Origin: Acinetobacter variabilis
GTDB taxonomy: Bacteria > Pseudomonadota > Gammaproteobacteria > Pseudomonadales > Moraxellaceae
Direction of reading: 5' to 3'
Assembly: GCF_000369625.1 (NCBI RefSeq)
Contig: NZ_KB850112.1
Location: forward strand, 97,194-161,193
Length of the DNA: 64,000 bases
The translations under genes were made by a program, and so were the position numbers. Under the pieces are notes generated by a model that saw only the letters and a list, made by a program, of their open reading frames with translations, made no database searches and was not told the DNA's origin. Shown one piece after another: positions 40,938 through 50,592 of this stretch (positions are counted from its first letter, which is position 1; each line of letters begins with the position of its first letter).

Positions 40938-41981
40938 ATGAATGTCTTATATATAGTGGGTAAATTGAATTTTGGTGGGGTTGAGAAATGGCTTTTAGAG
41001 ATTTGTAAACGAAACAAAAAAAATAAAATATTTCTTTGGAGTAACTGTGATGAAAATTATATAGGTAAGCTGGAGAATGAATTTTTAAATCAAAATTGCA
41101 CTTTAATTAAAGAAAATATTTCTAAAAATTTATTTATTAACTTTCTACAAATGAGAAAGATTTGTAAAGAATATAAAATTGATGTTGTACATATGCACCA
41201 ACATAACTTTAATGGAGTATTAACTTTTAGTGCATACTTATGTTTAATTAAGAAGAGAATTGTTCATTTCCACTCTATGAAGAAAAATAGAAATGGGTTT
41301 TTTTATAAAATTTATGAGAAAATTATGTTATGGCTTGCTAATAACTTTTCTACTCATAGAATTGCAGTCTCTGATAATGTAGGTAAAACTCAATTAAAAA
41401 ATTATATAGTAATGCCTTGTGGGTTTACTCTTGCTCCACTAGATCATAATAAAAGAATAGAGTGCATGAGCAAAAAAATAATTCAGGTAGGGCGATTTGT
41501 TAGTGAGAAAAATTATTTTTTCACTATAGATCTAATGAATTACATTGTAAAAATAGACCCAGATTACAAACTATACATAGTGGGTGATGGAAATTTACGA
41601 AAAGAAATAGAAAATAAAATAGAAATACATAATTTAAAAAATAATGTAGAAATATTAGGTTTTTGTAATAATGTAAACGAGATATTAGAAAAATTTAATG
41701 GGTTAATGGTTTTCCCTTCATTAAGTGAGGGCTTGGGTTTAGTTTCATTAGAAGCACAAATGAACGGTTGTTTTTGTATATGCTCTCAAAATATTCCTAA
41801 AGAGGTTAATATAGGTGGGGCATTTTTTGTAGAGGATTATTCATATGAAAAGTGGTTTATGGCAATAAAATCTTGCTATAAGTCTATATCTAAAATTAAT
41901 ATAAATATTGAAAAATTTGATATAGAGGATAATTTAAATTTTTTAGAGGAAATTTATACATATGAAAGAATTAATGGTTAG
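40938..41981 (+). CDS. Glycosyltransferase family 4
   Basis: A cytosolic, membrane-associated transferase for capsule repeat assembly. The 347-residue GT-B protein starts with VLYIVGKLNFGGVEKWLLEI, the donor domain has IIQVGRFVSEKNYFFTIDLM and the GT4 motif PSLSEGLGLVSLEAQMNG (E-X7-E) near residue 260. Donor and linkage cannot be told from the sequence. It overlaps the next gene by 20 bp and is in the AT-rich block. Confidence 0.88.
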   Translation: MNVLYIVGKLNFGGVEKWLLEICKRNKKNKIFLWSNCDENYIGKLENEFLNQNCTLIKENISKNLFINFLQMRKICKEYKIDVVHMHQHNFNGVLTFSAYLCLIKKRIVHFHSMKKNRNGFFYKIYEKIMLWLANNFSTHRIAVSDNVGKTQLKNYIVMPCGFTLAPLDHNKRIECMSKKIIQVGRFVSEKNYFFTIDLMNYIVKIDPDYKLYIVGDGNLRKEIENKIEIHNLKNNVEILGFCNNVNEILEKFNGLMVFPSLSEGLGLVSLEAQMNGCFCICSQNIPKEVNIGGAFFVEDYSYEKWFMAIKSCYKSISKININIEKFDIEDNLNFLEEIYTYERING

Positions 41982-42825
41982 CATAATGATGCCAGCTTTT
42001 AACGCTGAGAAAACTATTATTAATGCTATTAAATCTTTAATATATCAGACCTATTCTAATTGGGAGTGTATCATTGTAAATGATGGTTCTACTGATAATA
42101 CCTTAAATATTTTAAATGAGCTTGCTTCTCAAGAGCCTCGCCTTAAGATTTTCTCTTTTGAACAAAATAAAGGACGTGGTGTTGCCCGTCAATTTGCCTT
42201 AGAAAAATGTCAGGGTGATTTAATTGCTATGCTGGATGCAGATGATTGGTATTATCACGATAAATTAGAAAACCAAGTTAAATTTTTTATAAATAATCCT
42301 GATGTTGATTTAGTTTCTTGTGGAATGGTTATACAAAAAAATAATCAATGTGTTGGTGTTAGAGGAGTTGGTGATAATAGAATATTATCTTTTAACAAAC
42401 CTACAAAAGTTCCTGTACCTCATGCAAGTAGTATGTTTAGACGTAATATTGTCAGAAATCATACCTATGATAGTGAATTTAAGTTAGGTCAAGATATGGA
42501 CTTTTTAAGACGTATTATGTTAGGTAGAAAATATGCTAAGCTTAATTTCCCTGGTTACGTTTACGATGAATACATATCAAATAATTATAAAAAGATATCA
42601 GATAGTTATCAGTTTAGTGCAAAAAGTTATTTAAAGTTTATTAGTACATATCCAATTACAGCAATAATAAATTTTTCTTTAGAATATGTAAAACTTTTAA
42701 GGCTAATTTTAATTGTTAAGCTTTATGGTTTCGATAAAGCTCTTCGTATTAGATCCCTACCAATTTCAGAACAGCTTTCTATTGAGTTTAGAAAAAATCT
42801 CGAAATGTTGAGATCTAAAGTATGA
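41962..42825 (+). CDS. Glycosyltransferase family 2
   Basis: A GT-A transferase of 287 residues for capsule synthesis. N-terminal VSIMMPAFNAEKTIINAIKSL and NVNDGSTD-type IIVNDGSTDNTL are followed by the metal-binding AMLDADDWYY (DXD-type) near residue 92. It overlaps the preceding transferase by 20 bp and the next by 4 bp, so translation is coupled. Specificity is unknown. Confidence 0.9.
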   Translation: MKELMVSIMMPAFNAEKTIINAIKSLIYQTYSNWECIIVNDGSTDNTLNILNELASQEPRLKIFSFEQNKGRGVARQFALEKCQGDLIAMLDADDWYYHDKLENQVKFFINNPDVDLVSCGMVIQKNNQCVGVRGVGDNRILSFNKPTKVPVPHASSMFRRNIVRNHTYDSEFKLGQDMDFLRRIMLGRKYAKLNFPGYVYDEYISNNYKKISDSYQFSAKSYLKFISTYPITAIINFSLEYVKLLRLILIVKLYGFDKALRIRSLPISEQLSIEFRKNLEMLRSKV

Positions 42826-43946
42826 TTGTTATTATAGGTACAGTTGCATCTAGTTTTTACGGTTTTCGCTCAGATCTAATCAAAGCTTTAGTTAATAAGG
42901 GTTATAGAGTTTATGCTTTTACATGTGATTATACAGAACAGGACTTAGAAAGAATTAAGGTATTAGGTGCGATTCCTGTTACTTATCCACTTAATCGGGG
43001 GGGATTAAACCCGCTTCCAGATATTATATCAACCTATCAACTTTCTAGAAAAATTAAAGAAATCAATCCTAATATGGTGTTTTCTTATTTTTCCAAGCCT
43101 GTCATTTTTGGTACATTAGCAGCTAAATTGGCTAAAGTTCCACGTGTGGTGGGTATGCTCGAAGGTTTAGGTTATACATTTACAGACCAGCCTGAAGGCT
43201 TAAGTAAAAAAATACAACTTATAAAAAAAATACAGATTTTTTTATATAAAATGGCTTTACCGCAGCTTGATCAACTTATTTTTTTAAATCCTGATGATCC
43301 CATAGACTTGCTACAACAACATGCGATTAACGTAAAAAAGGTTGAGGTTTTAGGAGGAATAGGTTTGAATTTGGATCATTATAAATATTCTACAGACTTT
43401 ACTTCTGATATTTCCTTTATCTTTATTGCACGCTTACTTGCAGAGAAAGGAATTCATGATTACATCAAAGCAGCTAAAATTGTGAAGGAAAAATATCCTT
43501 TAGTTAAGTTCACTGTATTAGGTGCTATTGATAAAGATGCATTGGGGAGTCTTAAACAGGAGGAGCTAGAAAGTTTGGTAAAAAACAATATTATTGAATA
43601 TCCAGGACATGTTAGTAATGTTTCTGAGTGGATAGAAAATTCTAGCGTTTTTGTTTTACCTTCTTATTACCGAGAGGGTGTACCAAGAAGCACACAAGAA
43701 GCTATGGCTATTGGGCGCGCAATTATTACCACAGATGTGCCTGGTTGTAGAGAAACGGTTGTAGATGGTGTAAATGGATTTTTAGTGCCGAAATGGAACC
43801 CTGAAGCTTTGGCAGAAAAAATGATTTATTTCATTGAACATCCAGAACAAATCCAACTAATGGGTGCTGAAAGTTATAAAATTGCCGTTGAAAAATTTGA
43901 TGCTAAAAAAGTTAATCAACGGTTAATTAATATCTTAGGTCTATAA
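42822..43946 (+). CDS. Glycosyltransferase family 4 (PglA-like)
   Basis: A 374-residue GT-B transferase with opening VIIGTVASSFYGFRSDLIKALVNKG, acceptor-domain loop VPRVVGMLEGLGYTF, and the GT4 E-X7-E motif LPSYYREGVPRSTQEAMAIG near residue 278. Its position directly before the pglC-like initiating transferase and its resemblance to PglA-type enzymes suggest that it adds the second sugar to the lipid-linked first sugar. That order is inferred. Confidence 0.88.
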   Translation: MIVIIGTVASSFYGFRSDLIKALVNKGYRVYAFTCDYTEQDLERIKVLGAIPVTYPLNRGGLNPLPDIISTYQLSRKIKEINPNMVFSYFSKPVIFGTLAAKLAKVPRVVGMLEGLGYTFTDQPEGLSKKIQLIKKIQIFLYKMALPQLDQLIFLNPDDPIDLLQQHAINVKKVEVLGGIGLNLDHYKYSTDFTSDISFIFIARLLAEKGIHDYIKAAKIVKEKYPLVKFTVLGAIDKDALGSLKQEELESLVKNNIIEYPGHVSNVSEWIENSSVFVLPSYYREGVPRSTQEAMAIGRAIITTDVPGCRETVVDGVNGFLVPKWNPEALAEKMIYFIEHPEQIQLMGAESYKIAVEKFDAKKVNQRLINILGL

Positions 43947-44558
43947 ATGCTAAAACGCTTACTCGATATTATCATCGCCTCCATTGCCCTAATTCTGCTT
44001 TCACCACTTTATGCCTTTATGGCTTATAAAGTGAAAAAAAATCTTGGTTCGCCAGTATTGTTTCGCCAGGTGCGTCCCGGCTTACATGGCAAGCCCTTTG
44101 AAATGATCAAGTTCCGCACCATGAAAGATGCTGTGGACGAGCAGGGTAACCCATTACCGGACAGTGAGCGTTTAACGCCTTTTGGTCAAATGCTGCGCTC
44201 CACCAGTCTGGATGAAATGCCAGAACTCTGGAATGTCATTAAGGGCGATATGAGTATTGTCGGCCCACGCCCTCTGCTGATGGAATACCTGCCGCTTTAC
44301 AGCCCTGAACAGGCCAAACGCCATGATGTAAGACCGGGCATGACGGGGCACGCGCAGGTCAACGGACGTAATGCCATTAGTTGGGAAGAAAAATTTAAAC
44401 TGGATACCTGGTATGTGGAAAATCAGTCGATTTGGCTCGACTTTAAAATCATGTTTAAAACGGTACATAAAGTTTTAGTAAAAGATGATATCAGTGCCGA
44501 GGGTGAAGCGACCATGACCAAATTTACCGGTACAAAAACGGACAATCTTCATGACTGA
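43947..44558 (+). CDS. itr: Initiating sugar-phosphate transferase (PglC-like)
   Basis: It transfers the first sugar phosphate onto undecaprenyl phosphate in the inner membrane. The 203-residue monotopic protein has one N-terminal helix (LLDIIIASIALILLSPLYAF) and the family motifs FEMIKFRTMKDA, TSLDEMPELWNVIKGDMSIVG and RPGMTGHAQVNGRN with the catalytic Asp-Glu pair. PglC-like genes followed by an acetyltransferase, aminotransferase and dehydratase specify QuiNAc4NAc-1-phosphate transfer. GC rises to normal here. Confidence 0.92.
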   Translation: MLKRLLDIIIASIALILLSPLYAFMAYKVKKNLGSPVLFRQVRPGLHGKPFEMIKFRTMKDAVDEQGNPLPDSERLTPFGQMLRSTSLDEMPELWNVIKGDMSIVGPRPLLMEYLPLYSPEQAKRHDVRPGMTGHAQVNGRNAISWEEKFKLDTWYVENQSIWLDFKIMFKTVHKVLVKDDISAEGEATMTKFTGTKTDNLHD

Positions 44559-45207
44559 AATCTATGCCGTGTATGGCGCTTCAGGTTGTGGCCGAAGCTT
44601 GATGCCTGTGGCTCGCCAGCAATTACAGCGTCAGAATATAAATGCCAAAATCTATTTTATAGATGACAGTCTGATCGAAGAAATGACGGTTAATGGACAT
44701 AGCGCGTTAAATTATGCAGCATTTAAAAATCTAAAGGCTGATAGAAAGTCAGTTCTCATTGCGATTGCCAATAGTCAGATCCGTGAAAAAATAGCTAAAA
44801 AACTTGAACAGGATTCAATTGAACTATGGACGGTTCAGGCAGATAATGTCGTGCGCATGGATGCAATAGAAATTGCCCTCGGTGCTGCTTTAAGCCCCTT
44901 TGTGACTCTGACTTCCAATATCAAGATTGGCAAATGTTTTCATGCCAATTTATACAGTTATGTTGAGCATGATTGCATCATTGGCGATTACGTCACCTTT
45001 GCTCCCGGAGTGAAATGCAATGGCAATATCCATATTGAAGATCACGCCTATATTGGTACAGGTGCTGTGATTAAACAGGGTACACCTGACAAGCCTTTAG
45101 TGATTGGTAAGGGTGCTGTGGTCGGTATGGGTGCTGTGGTCACCAAGAGCGTTCCACCGGGTGTGACAGTTGTCGGCAATCCAGCAAGAATTCTAGAGAA
45201 AAAATAA
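44551..45207 (+). CDS. Sugar N-acetyltransferase (PglD-like)
   Basis: Predicted to acetylate the 4-amino group of UDP-4-amino-4,6-dideoxy-GlcNAc to make UDP-QuiNAc4NAc. The 218-residue protein has an N-terminal Rossmann-like nucleotide-sugar domain (YGASGCGRSLMPVA) and a C-terminal left-handed beta-helix of hexapeptide repeats, with active-site His in SYVEHDCIIGDYVTFAPG and the ending VVGNPARILEKK. Its 8-bp overlap with itr and the aminotransferase 31 bp later place it in the same pathway. Confidence 0.9.
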   Translation: MTEIYAVYGASGCGRSLMPVARQQLQRQNINAKIYFIDDSLIEEMTVNGHSALNYAAFKNLKADRKSVLIAIANSQIREKIAKKLEQDSIELWTVQADNVVRMDAIEIALGAALSPFVTLTSNIKIGKCFHANLYSYVEHDCIIGDYVTFAPGVKCNGNIHIEDHAYIGTGAVIKQGTPDKPLVIGKGAVVGMGAVVTKSVPPGVTVVGNPARILEKK

Positions 45208-45238
45208 GTTTTTAAATTTTAAAAATTCAGGAAAGATC

Positions 45239-46408
45239 ATGTTAAACACTGCATTTGAACCATGGCCAAGTTTTACTCAGGAAGAAGCGGATGCGGTTTC
45301 CCAGGTTTTGTTGTCTAATAAAGTCAACTACTGGACCGGACAGGAATGCCGCGAGTTCGAAAAAGAATTTGCCCGGTTCGCAGAAACCAAATATGCAGTG
45401 GCTTTAGCCAATGGAACGGTCGCGCTGGATGTTGCACTTAAGGCACTAGGCATTGGTGCAGGGGATGATGTGATTGTCACCTCACGCACCTTCTTGGCCT
45501 CGGCTAGCTCGATTGTGACTGCTGGGGCAAATCCGATTTTCGCCGATGTTGAACTGGATTCACAAAATATTTCTGCTCAAACTATTGAAGCGGTACTTAC
45601 CCCAAATACCAAAGCGATTATCTGTGTGCATCTGGCAGGCTGGATGTGCGATATGGATCCGATCATGCAGTTGGCTGCCGATAAAGGCCTGTATGTGATT
45701 GAAGACTGTGCACAGGCGCATGGCGCGAAATATAAAGGTAAATCGGCCGGTTCAATTGGTCATATCGCAGCCTGGTCTTTCTGTCAGGACAAGATCATGA
45801 CCACAGGCGGTGAAGGCGGTATGGTCACCACCAATGATGAAAATTTATGGAAAAAAATGTGGTCCTATAAAGACCATGGCAAGAATTTTGACAGTATATA
45901 TAATAAACAGCATCCGCCGGGTTTCCGTTGGTTGCATGATTCATTTGGTACCAACTGGCGCATGATGGAAATGCAGGCTGTGATTGGACGGATTCAATTG
46001 AAAAAGATGTCCGAATGGACAGCACAGCGTAATGCAAATATGGAAAAAATTTATGCTGCATTTGCAGATAGTCCATATTTTACAGTTCATCGTCCATCAG
46101 ATGATTATGTACATGCTGCTTATAAATGCTATGTACAAGTTAATACTGATGCTTTACCAGAAGGCTGGTCACGTGACCGAATCATGACTGAAATTAATGC
46201 CGAAGGTGTACCATGTTTTAGTGGGTCTTGTTCAGAAGTCTACCTGGAGCATGCTTTTGATGATACTCCATGGCGTCCGAAAGAACGTTTAAAGAATGCT
46301 CAAAAACTGGGTGAAACCAGTCTAATGTTCCTAGTGCATCCAACGTTAACAGAAAATAATATTCAAACAACTAAAGATGTTATTCAGCAGGTGATTAGTC
46401 GCATATAA
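45239..46408 (+). CDS. PLP-dependent sugar aminotransferase, DegT/DnrJ/EryC1 family (PglE-like)
   Basis: It transaminates UDP-4-keto-6-deoxy-GlcNAc. The 389-residue enzyme has ALANGTVALDVALKALG, the cofactor Asp-Gln in VIEDCAQAHGAKYKGK, and the Schiff-base Lys in SFCQDKIMTTGGEGGM near residue 186. It sits between the PglD-like acetyltransferase and the PglF-like dehydratase, so the three-step set is complete in this locus. Confidence 0.93.
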   Translation: MLNTAFEPWPSFTQEEADAVSQVLLSNKVNYWTGQECREFEKEFARFAETKYAVALANGTVALDVALKALGIGAGDDVIVTSRTFLASASSIVTAGANPIFADVELDSQNISAQTIEAVLTPNTKAIICVHLAGWMCDMDPIMQLAADKGLYVIEDCAQAHGAKYKGKSAGSIGHIAAWSFCQDKIMTTGGEGGMVTTNDENLWKKMWSYKDHGKNFDSIYNKQHPPGFRWLHDSFGTNWRMMEMQAVIGRIQLKKMSEWTAQRNANMEKIYAAFADSPYFTVHRPSDDYVHAAYKCYVQVNTDALPEGWSRDRIMTEINAEGVPCFSGSCSEVYLEHAFDDTPWRPKERLKNAQKLGETSLMFLVHPTLTENNIQTTKDVIQQVISRI

Positions 46409-46543
46409 TTCTCTAGAATTCAATCATATAAAGTGTATCTTTAGAGTTACACTTTAAACATTTATCCAAGTTTTTACCTCAATTCTCTCTAATATTTAAT
46501 ATGGGGTAAAAAATTATAAATAATTATTGAGAAGACACAGCAA

Positions 46544-48418
46544 GTGAAATCTATCATTCTACCTTTAGTTGAATCTCCACGTGCGGCTAAACAGACATTT
46601 TTAGTTATTTTGGACTTCTGCATATTTCCTGTCCTGATCTGGCTTTGCTATGCCATTCGTCAATTCGATCTGGGTGCAGAAGTCGTTCCTAATATTCCTT
46701 TTGGTACAGTTTGGGTCAGTGCCATTGCGGTATTGGCTTTATTTATTTGTGGTGTTTATCGTTTTATTGTTCGTACTTTTAATGAATTTTTTATTGTCAA
46801 ATTAGGGCTGGCCACTGTTCTGGCAGTCATTGGTTTGTATTTGCTTGCGTATGCAACACATGCGTTCATTCCTACTTCTATTCCTTTGATGTTTGGCTTC
46901 ATGATGTTTGCCTGGGTCTGGTTTAGTCGGGGAATAATTCGTTTCGTTGTTCGTTCTTACTTATATGCAGGCGTATCGAAAAAACGGATTGCGATTTATG
47001 GGGCAGGTTATGCAGGGCAGCAGGTTGCAGCAACTTTAAATCGTTCTAATGAACATTTACCAATCATGTTTATTGATGATAATCCTTCATTGAGCGGTCA
47101 GAATATTGGGGGAATTCAAGTTTATGCACCAGAAACTGCATTAAAATCTTTTACCAAACTTCGCATTGATGAAATTCTGATTGCACTTCCATCAGTGGGA
47201 CGTATCCGCAAAAGCGAGATCGTAAAATTTTTAGAACCTGCTCATTTAAAAATTACAGAAATTCCAGGGCTGACTAAACTGGTCAATGGTGAAATTCGAG
47301 TTTCTGATATTCAGGAAGTTGATATCATTGATCTACTGGGGCGTGATCCAGTTCCTCCTGTAGCAGAACTACTAGAAAAAAATATCAAAGATAAAGTTGT
47401 GATGGTTACAGGGGCGGGAGGCTCAATTGGCTCAGAGCTATGCCGTCAAATTATTAAAAATCAACCGGTAAAAGTTATTATCTATGAGCTGACAGAGTTT
47501 GCTTTATATAGTATTGATAAGGAGTTACGTCTTAGTGCCAGCTGTGAAATTATTCCAATTCTAGGTTCGGTAGTGGATGAAAGTAAACTGGAACGAGTCA
47601 TTGAGCAATATGGTGTTCAAACTGTCTATCATGCTGCTGCTTATAAGCATGTTCCTTTAGTAGAATGTAATCCATTGGCCGGCTTGAAAAATAATGCGGT
47701 AGGGACTGCCTTTAGTGTCAATGCAGCAGTCAAAAAAGGCGTCGAGACCTTTGTGCTAATTTCGACTGACAAAGCAGTACGTCCGACCAATGTCATGGGT
47801 GCGACCAAACGTATGGCAGAGCTTTATTGTCAGGCCATGGCTGAAGCCCAGAATCAAACCCAAATTAGTATTGTACGTTTCGGGAATGTCTTGGGTTCAT
47901 CGGGTTCAGTTGTTCCATTATTTAAACAGCAGATTGCCAAAGGTGGACCTATCACTGTTACCGATCCTGAAGTGACACGTTTCTTTATGACAATTCCTGA
48001 AGCTTCGCAGTTAGTAATCCAGGCAGGTGCTTTGGGCACAGGTGGCGATGTATTCCTACTCGATATGGGGGAACCGGTAAGAATCCAGGATCTTGCTCGT
48101 CAGATGATTTCACTGAGTGGCTTAAAGGTGAAAGACAGTCAAAACCCCGATGGTGACATTGAAATTCAATACACAGGCTTGCGTCCAGGTGAAAAACTAT
48201 ATGAAGAGCTGTTAATTGACCAAGAAAATACAGAGATTACTTCACATAAGCGAATTTTAAGATCGGTAGAAAAGCATTATCCTTTAGCTGAAATTCTGGA
48301 AGTATTTAATCGTATGCATGTGCTGACAGCGACTCAGAGTGATGTGGACTGGGCGTTAATGCAGCTTGAATATTATGTCGATGGTTATCAGCGTGGTCAG
48401 GAAATTAAAGTAAATTAA
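46544..48418 (+). CDS. UDP-GlcNAc 4,6-dehydratase, membrane-bound (PglF/WbpM-like)
   Basis: The first step of UDP-QuiNAc4NAc synthesis. The 624-residue protein has four to five N-terminal membrane helices (residues about 15-135), a first CoA-binding-like Rossmann domain (AIYGAGYAGQQVAATL) and a catalytic SDR domain starting at VMVTGAGGSIGSELCRQI near residue 288, with AAAYKHVPLVE and LISTDKAVRPTNVMGATKRMAE. The Thr/Met-for-Tyr change in the SDR triad is typical of large PglF-type dehydratases. The 135-bp gap upstream may carry a secondary promoter. Confidence 0.93.
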   Translation: MKSIILPLVESPRAAKQTFLVILDFCIFPVLIWLCYAIRQFDLGAEVVPNIPFGTVWVSAIAVLALFICGVYRFIVRTFNEFFIVKLGLATVLAVIGLYLLAYATHAFIPTSIPLMFGFMMFAWVWFSRGIIRFVVRSYLYAGVSKKRIAIYGAGYAGQQVAATLNRSNEHLPIMFIDDNPSLSGQNIGGIQVYAPETALKSFTKLRIDEILIALPSVGRIRKSEIVKFLEPAHLKITEIPGLTKLVNGEIRVSDIQEVDIIDLLGRDPVPPVAELLEKNIKDKVVMVTGAGGSIGSELCRQIIKNQPVKVIIYELTEFALYSIDKELRLSASCEIIPILGSVVDESKLERVIEQYGVQTVYHAAAYKHVPLVECNPLAGLKNNAVGTAFSVNAAVKKGVETFVLISTDKAVRPTNVMGATKRMAELYCQAMAEAQNQTQISIVRFGNVLGSSGSVVPLFKQQIAKGGPITVTDPEVTRFFMTIPEASQLVIQAGALGTGGDVFLLDMGEPVRIQDLARQMISLSGLKVKDSQNPDGDIEIQYTGLRPGEKLYEELLIDQENTEITSHKRILRSVEKHYPLAEILEVFNRMHVLTATQSDVDWALMQLEYYVDGYQRGQEIKVN

Positions 48419-48444
48419 ATTTGGAAATAATTAGGTTGAATAAC

Positions 48445-49320
48445 ATGATTAAAAAGGCGATTCTCCCTGTTGCAGGACTAGGTACACGTTTTCTACCAGC
48501 TAGCAAATCGATCCCCAAAGAAATGGTGACGGTAGTTGACCGTCCGGCAATTGAATATGTGGTAAAAGAAGCAATTGCAGCTGGAATTGAGCAAATTATT
48601 TTGGTGACGCATTCTTCCAAAGCATCAATTGAAAATTACTTTGACCGTAATTTTGAACTTGAAACTACACTTGAGCAAAAAAATAAAACCGATTTGCTTA
48701 AAGAAGTTACTGAAATTTTACCCCCTCATGTTAGTGTGATTAGCGTACGTCAGCCACAACCTTTAGGCCTTGGTCATGCGGTACTTTGTGCTAAAGCTGT
48801 AATTGGCGATGATGACTTTGCTGTCCTGTTACCGGATGTTCTAGTTAAGGATCAAGATACTCAAAATGACCTGTCTCGCATGATTCAACGTTATGAACAG
48901 TCTCGTGCATCACAAATCATGGTTGAAGCAGTTCCTGATCATCTGGTTGATCAATATGGGATTGTGGATGTTTCTGCTTCGCCTGCGGAAGGTGAAAGTA
49001 CAGTGATGCAAGGTATTGTGGAAAAACCGGCGATTGGTACCGCACCGTCGAATCTATCTGTTGTAGGTCGTTATATCCTTCCGGCAAAGATTATGCATTT
49101 ACTGGAGCAGACACCGAAAGGGGCAGGCAATGAAATCCAGCTAACCGATGCTATTGCATTATTGCAGCAAACAGAGGTGGTCGAAGCTTATCGGATGAAA
49201 GGCCAAACCTTTGATTGTGGTAGCAAGCTTGGTTATCTTAAAGCTGTATTACATTATGGCGTAAATCATCCTAAACTTGGTGCTGAGTTTAAAGCATTGA
49301 TTCAGGAACTTGCTTTATAA
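48445..49320 (+). CDS. galU: UTP-glucose-1-phosphate uridylyltransferase
   Basis: It makes UDP-glucose from UTP and glucose-1-phosphate, feeding capsule precursors. From the ATG at 48445 the protein has 291 residues; the frame extends to a TTG at 48421 but the family begins MIKKAILPVAGLGTRFLPASK. Catalytic features are the GLGTRFLPA nucleotide loop, VRQPQPLGLGHAVLCAK, the metal-binding LPDV and GIVEKP. Conserved module gene of Acinetobacter K loci; followed by ugd after 15 bp. Confidence 0.95.
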   Translation: MIKKAILPVAGLGTRFLPASKSIPKEMVTVVDRPAIEYVVKEAIAAGIEQIILVTHSSKASIENYFDRNFELETTLEQKNKTDLLKEVTEILPPHVSVISVRQPQPLGLGHAVLCAKAVIGDDDFAVLLPDVLVKDQDTQNDLSRMIQRYEQSRASQIMVEAVPDHLVDQYGIVDVSASPAEGESTVMQGIVEKPAIGTAPSNLSVVGRYILPAKIMHLLEQTPKGAGNEIQLTDAIALLQQTEVVEAYRMKGQTFDCGSKLGYLKAVLHYGVNHPKLGAEFKALIQELAL

Positions 49321-49335
49321 TAAGAAAGGGATACT

Positions 49336-50592
49336 ATGAAAGTCGCAGTATTAGGAAAGACCTTATTTTCAGGGGTTATTTCAGCTCTATTAGCTGAATG
49401 TGGCCATCAGGTCGTATGGTGTAATAGTTTTAATGCTGATGAACCTGCCCGGACATATTTCCAAGATGAATCTTTACAGTTACTGCTACAAAAGCAGCAG
49501 GAGTTAGGATTCTTAAACTGTTGTGATTTTCAGCATCTGACCTTTAATCAAGATGTCTTTTTTTTCAGTTTTAATGCAACTGAAGAGCAGCTGGCATTTA
49601 AGATGTTAAATACCATTCATCATGCCTGCTTTGCACACCCTAAATTGATGATTAATGCATCCACCTTTGGTTTGCATGGTACAGCGCGATTCCAGCAACT
49701 TTTACCGAATGATGACTGGGTCTATCTTCCAGATATTATTCAGGAAGGAAATGCTATACGCAGTTTCGTTCAAGCCACTCAACTGATTGTGGGTTGCGAT
49801 CAGCCAGATGTACAGCTCAAAGTCAGAGAATTGTTACGTCCCTTGTTCCCTCGTGCCCAGCAATATCTGTTTATGCCTATTCTGGATGCAGAATTTACCA
49901 AACTCAGTATCTCGGGCATGCTGGCTACCCGGATCAGTTATATGAATGATCTGGCGAGCGTTGCGGAAAAACTGGGAATTGATATTGAACAAGTTCGTCA
50001 GGGTATGGCGGCAGATAATCGTATTGGTTCAGCTTATTTATTTCCAGGTGTGGGCTTTGGTGGAGAAAACTTTTCTCATGATATCCGGACATTGACCCAT
50101 GCTGTGGCGGATTCAGGGGTGAAAAACCAGTTACTGGAACAGGTTTGGGATATTAATGAGCAACAGAAAGAGTTGTTATTCCGTAAGCTATGGAATTATT
50201 TCCGTGGAGATCTGCAGGGGAAGGTAGTCGCCATCTGGGGAGCTGCATTTAAGGAAAATACCCCAAGTACCCAGCAATCTCCGGTACATGCCATGTTGGC
50301 AGCATTGTGGGCACAAGGTGCGACAGTGAAATTGCATGATCCACAGGCTTTGACCAATATTGAACAGATTTATGGTCAACGTAGCGATTTAATTTTATGT
50401 GAAGACCAGTATCAGGCGGTAGAAGATGCAGATGCGTTGTGTTTAATCACGGCCTGGAAACAGTATGGTAGTCCGGATTATGCTTATCTCAGCAAATTGA
50501 TGCAGTATCCTTTGATTCTGGATGGACGTAATCTCTATGACCCTGCTTATATTAAGTCACGCGGTTTTAACTATATTGGGGTGGGACGTTAA
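49336..50592 (+). CDS. ugd: UDP-glucose 6-dehydrogenase homologue with degraded active site
   Basis: By position and overall similarity this is the ugd of the K locus. The usual motifs are altered: the NAD loop reads VLGKTLFSG instead of GxGxxG; the helix with catalytic Lys is kept (DAEFTKLS, Lys189) but the following Asn is Ser193; the catalytic-Cys motif GFGGSCFPKD reads [10 protein letters not shown], with Asn245 in place of Cys. The C-terminal domain ([18 protein letters not shown]) is recognisable. At 418 residues it is not truncated. It is probably unable to oxidise UDP-glucose by the known mechanism; a regulatory or structural role is possible. It shares one base with the pgi start. 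Confidence 0.85.
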   Translation: MKVAVLGKTLFSGVISALLAECGHQVVWCNSFNADEPARTYFQDESLQLLLQKQQELGFLNCCDFQHLTFNQDVFFFSFNATEEQLAFKMLNTIHHACFAHPKLMINASTFGLHGTARFQQLLPNDDWVYLPDIIQEGNAIRSFVQATQLIVGCDQPDVQLKVRELLRPLFPRAQQYLFMPILDAEFTKLSISGMLATRISYMNDLASVAEKLGIDIEQVRQGMAADNRIGSAYLFPGVGFGGENFSHDIRTLTHAVADSGVKNQLLEQVWDINEQQKELLFRKLWNYFRGDLQGKVVAIWGAAFKENTPSTQQSPVHAMLAALWAQGATVKLHDPQALTNIEQIYGQRSDLILCEDQYQAVEDADALCLITAWKQYGSPDYAYLSKLMQYPLILDGRNLYDPAYIKSRGFNYIGVGR

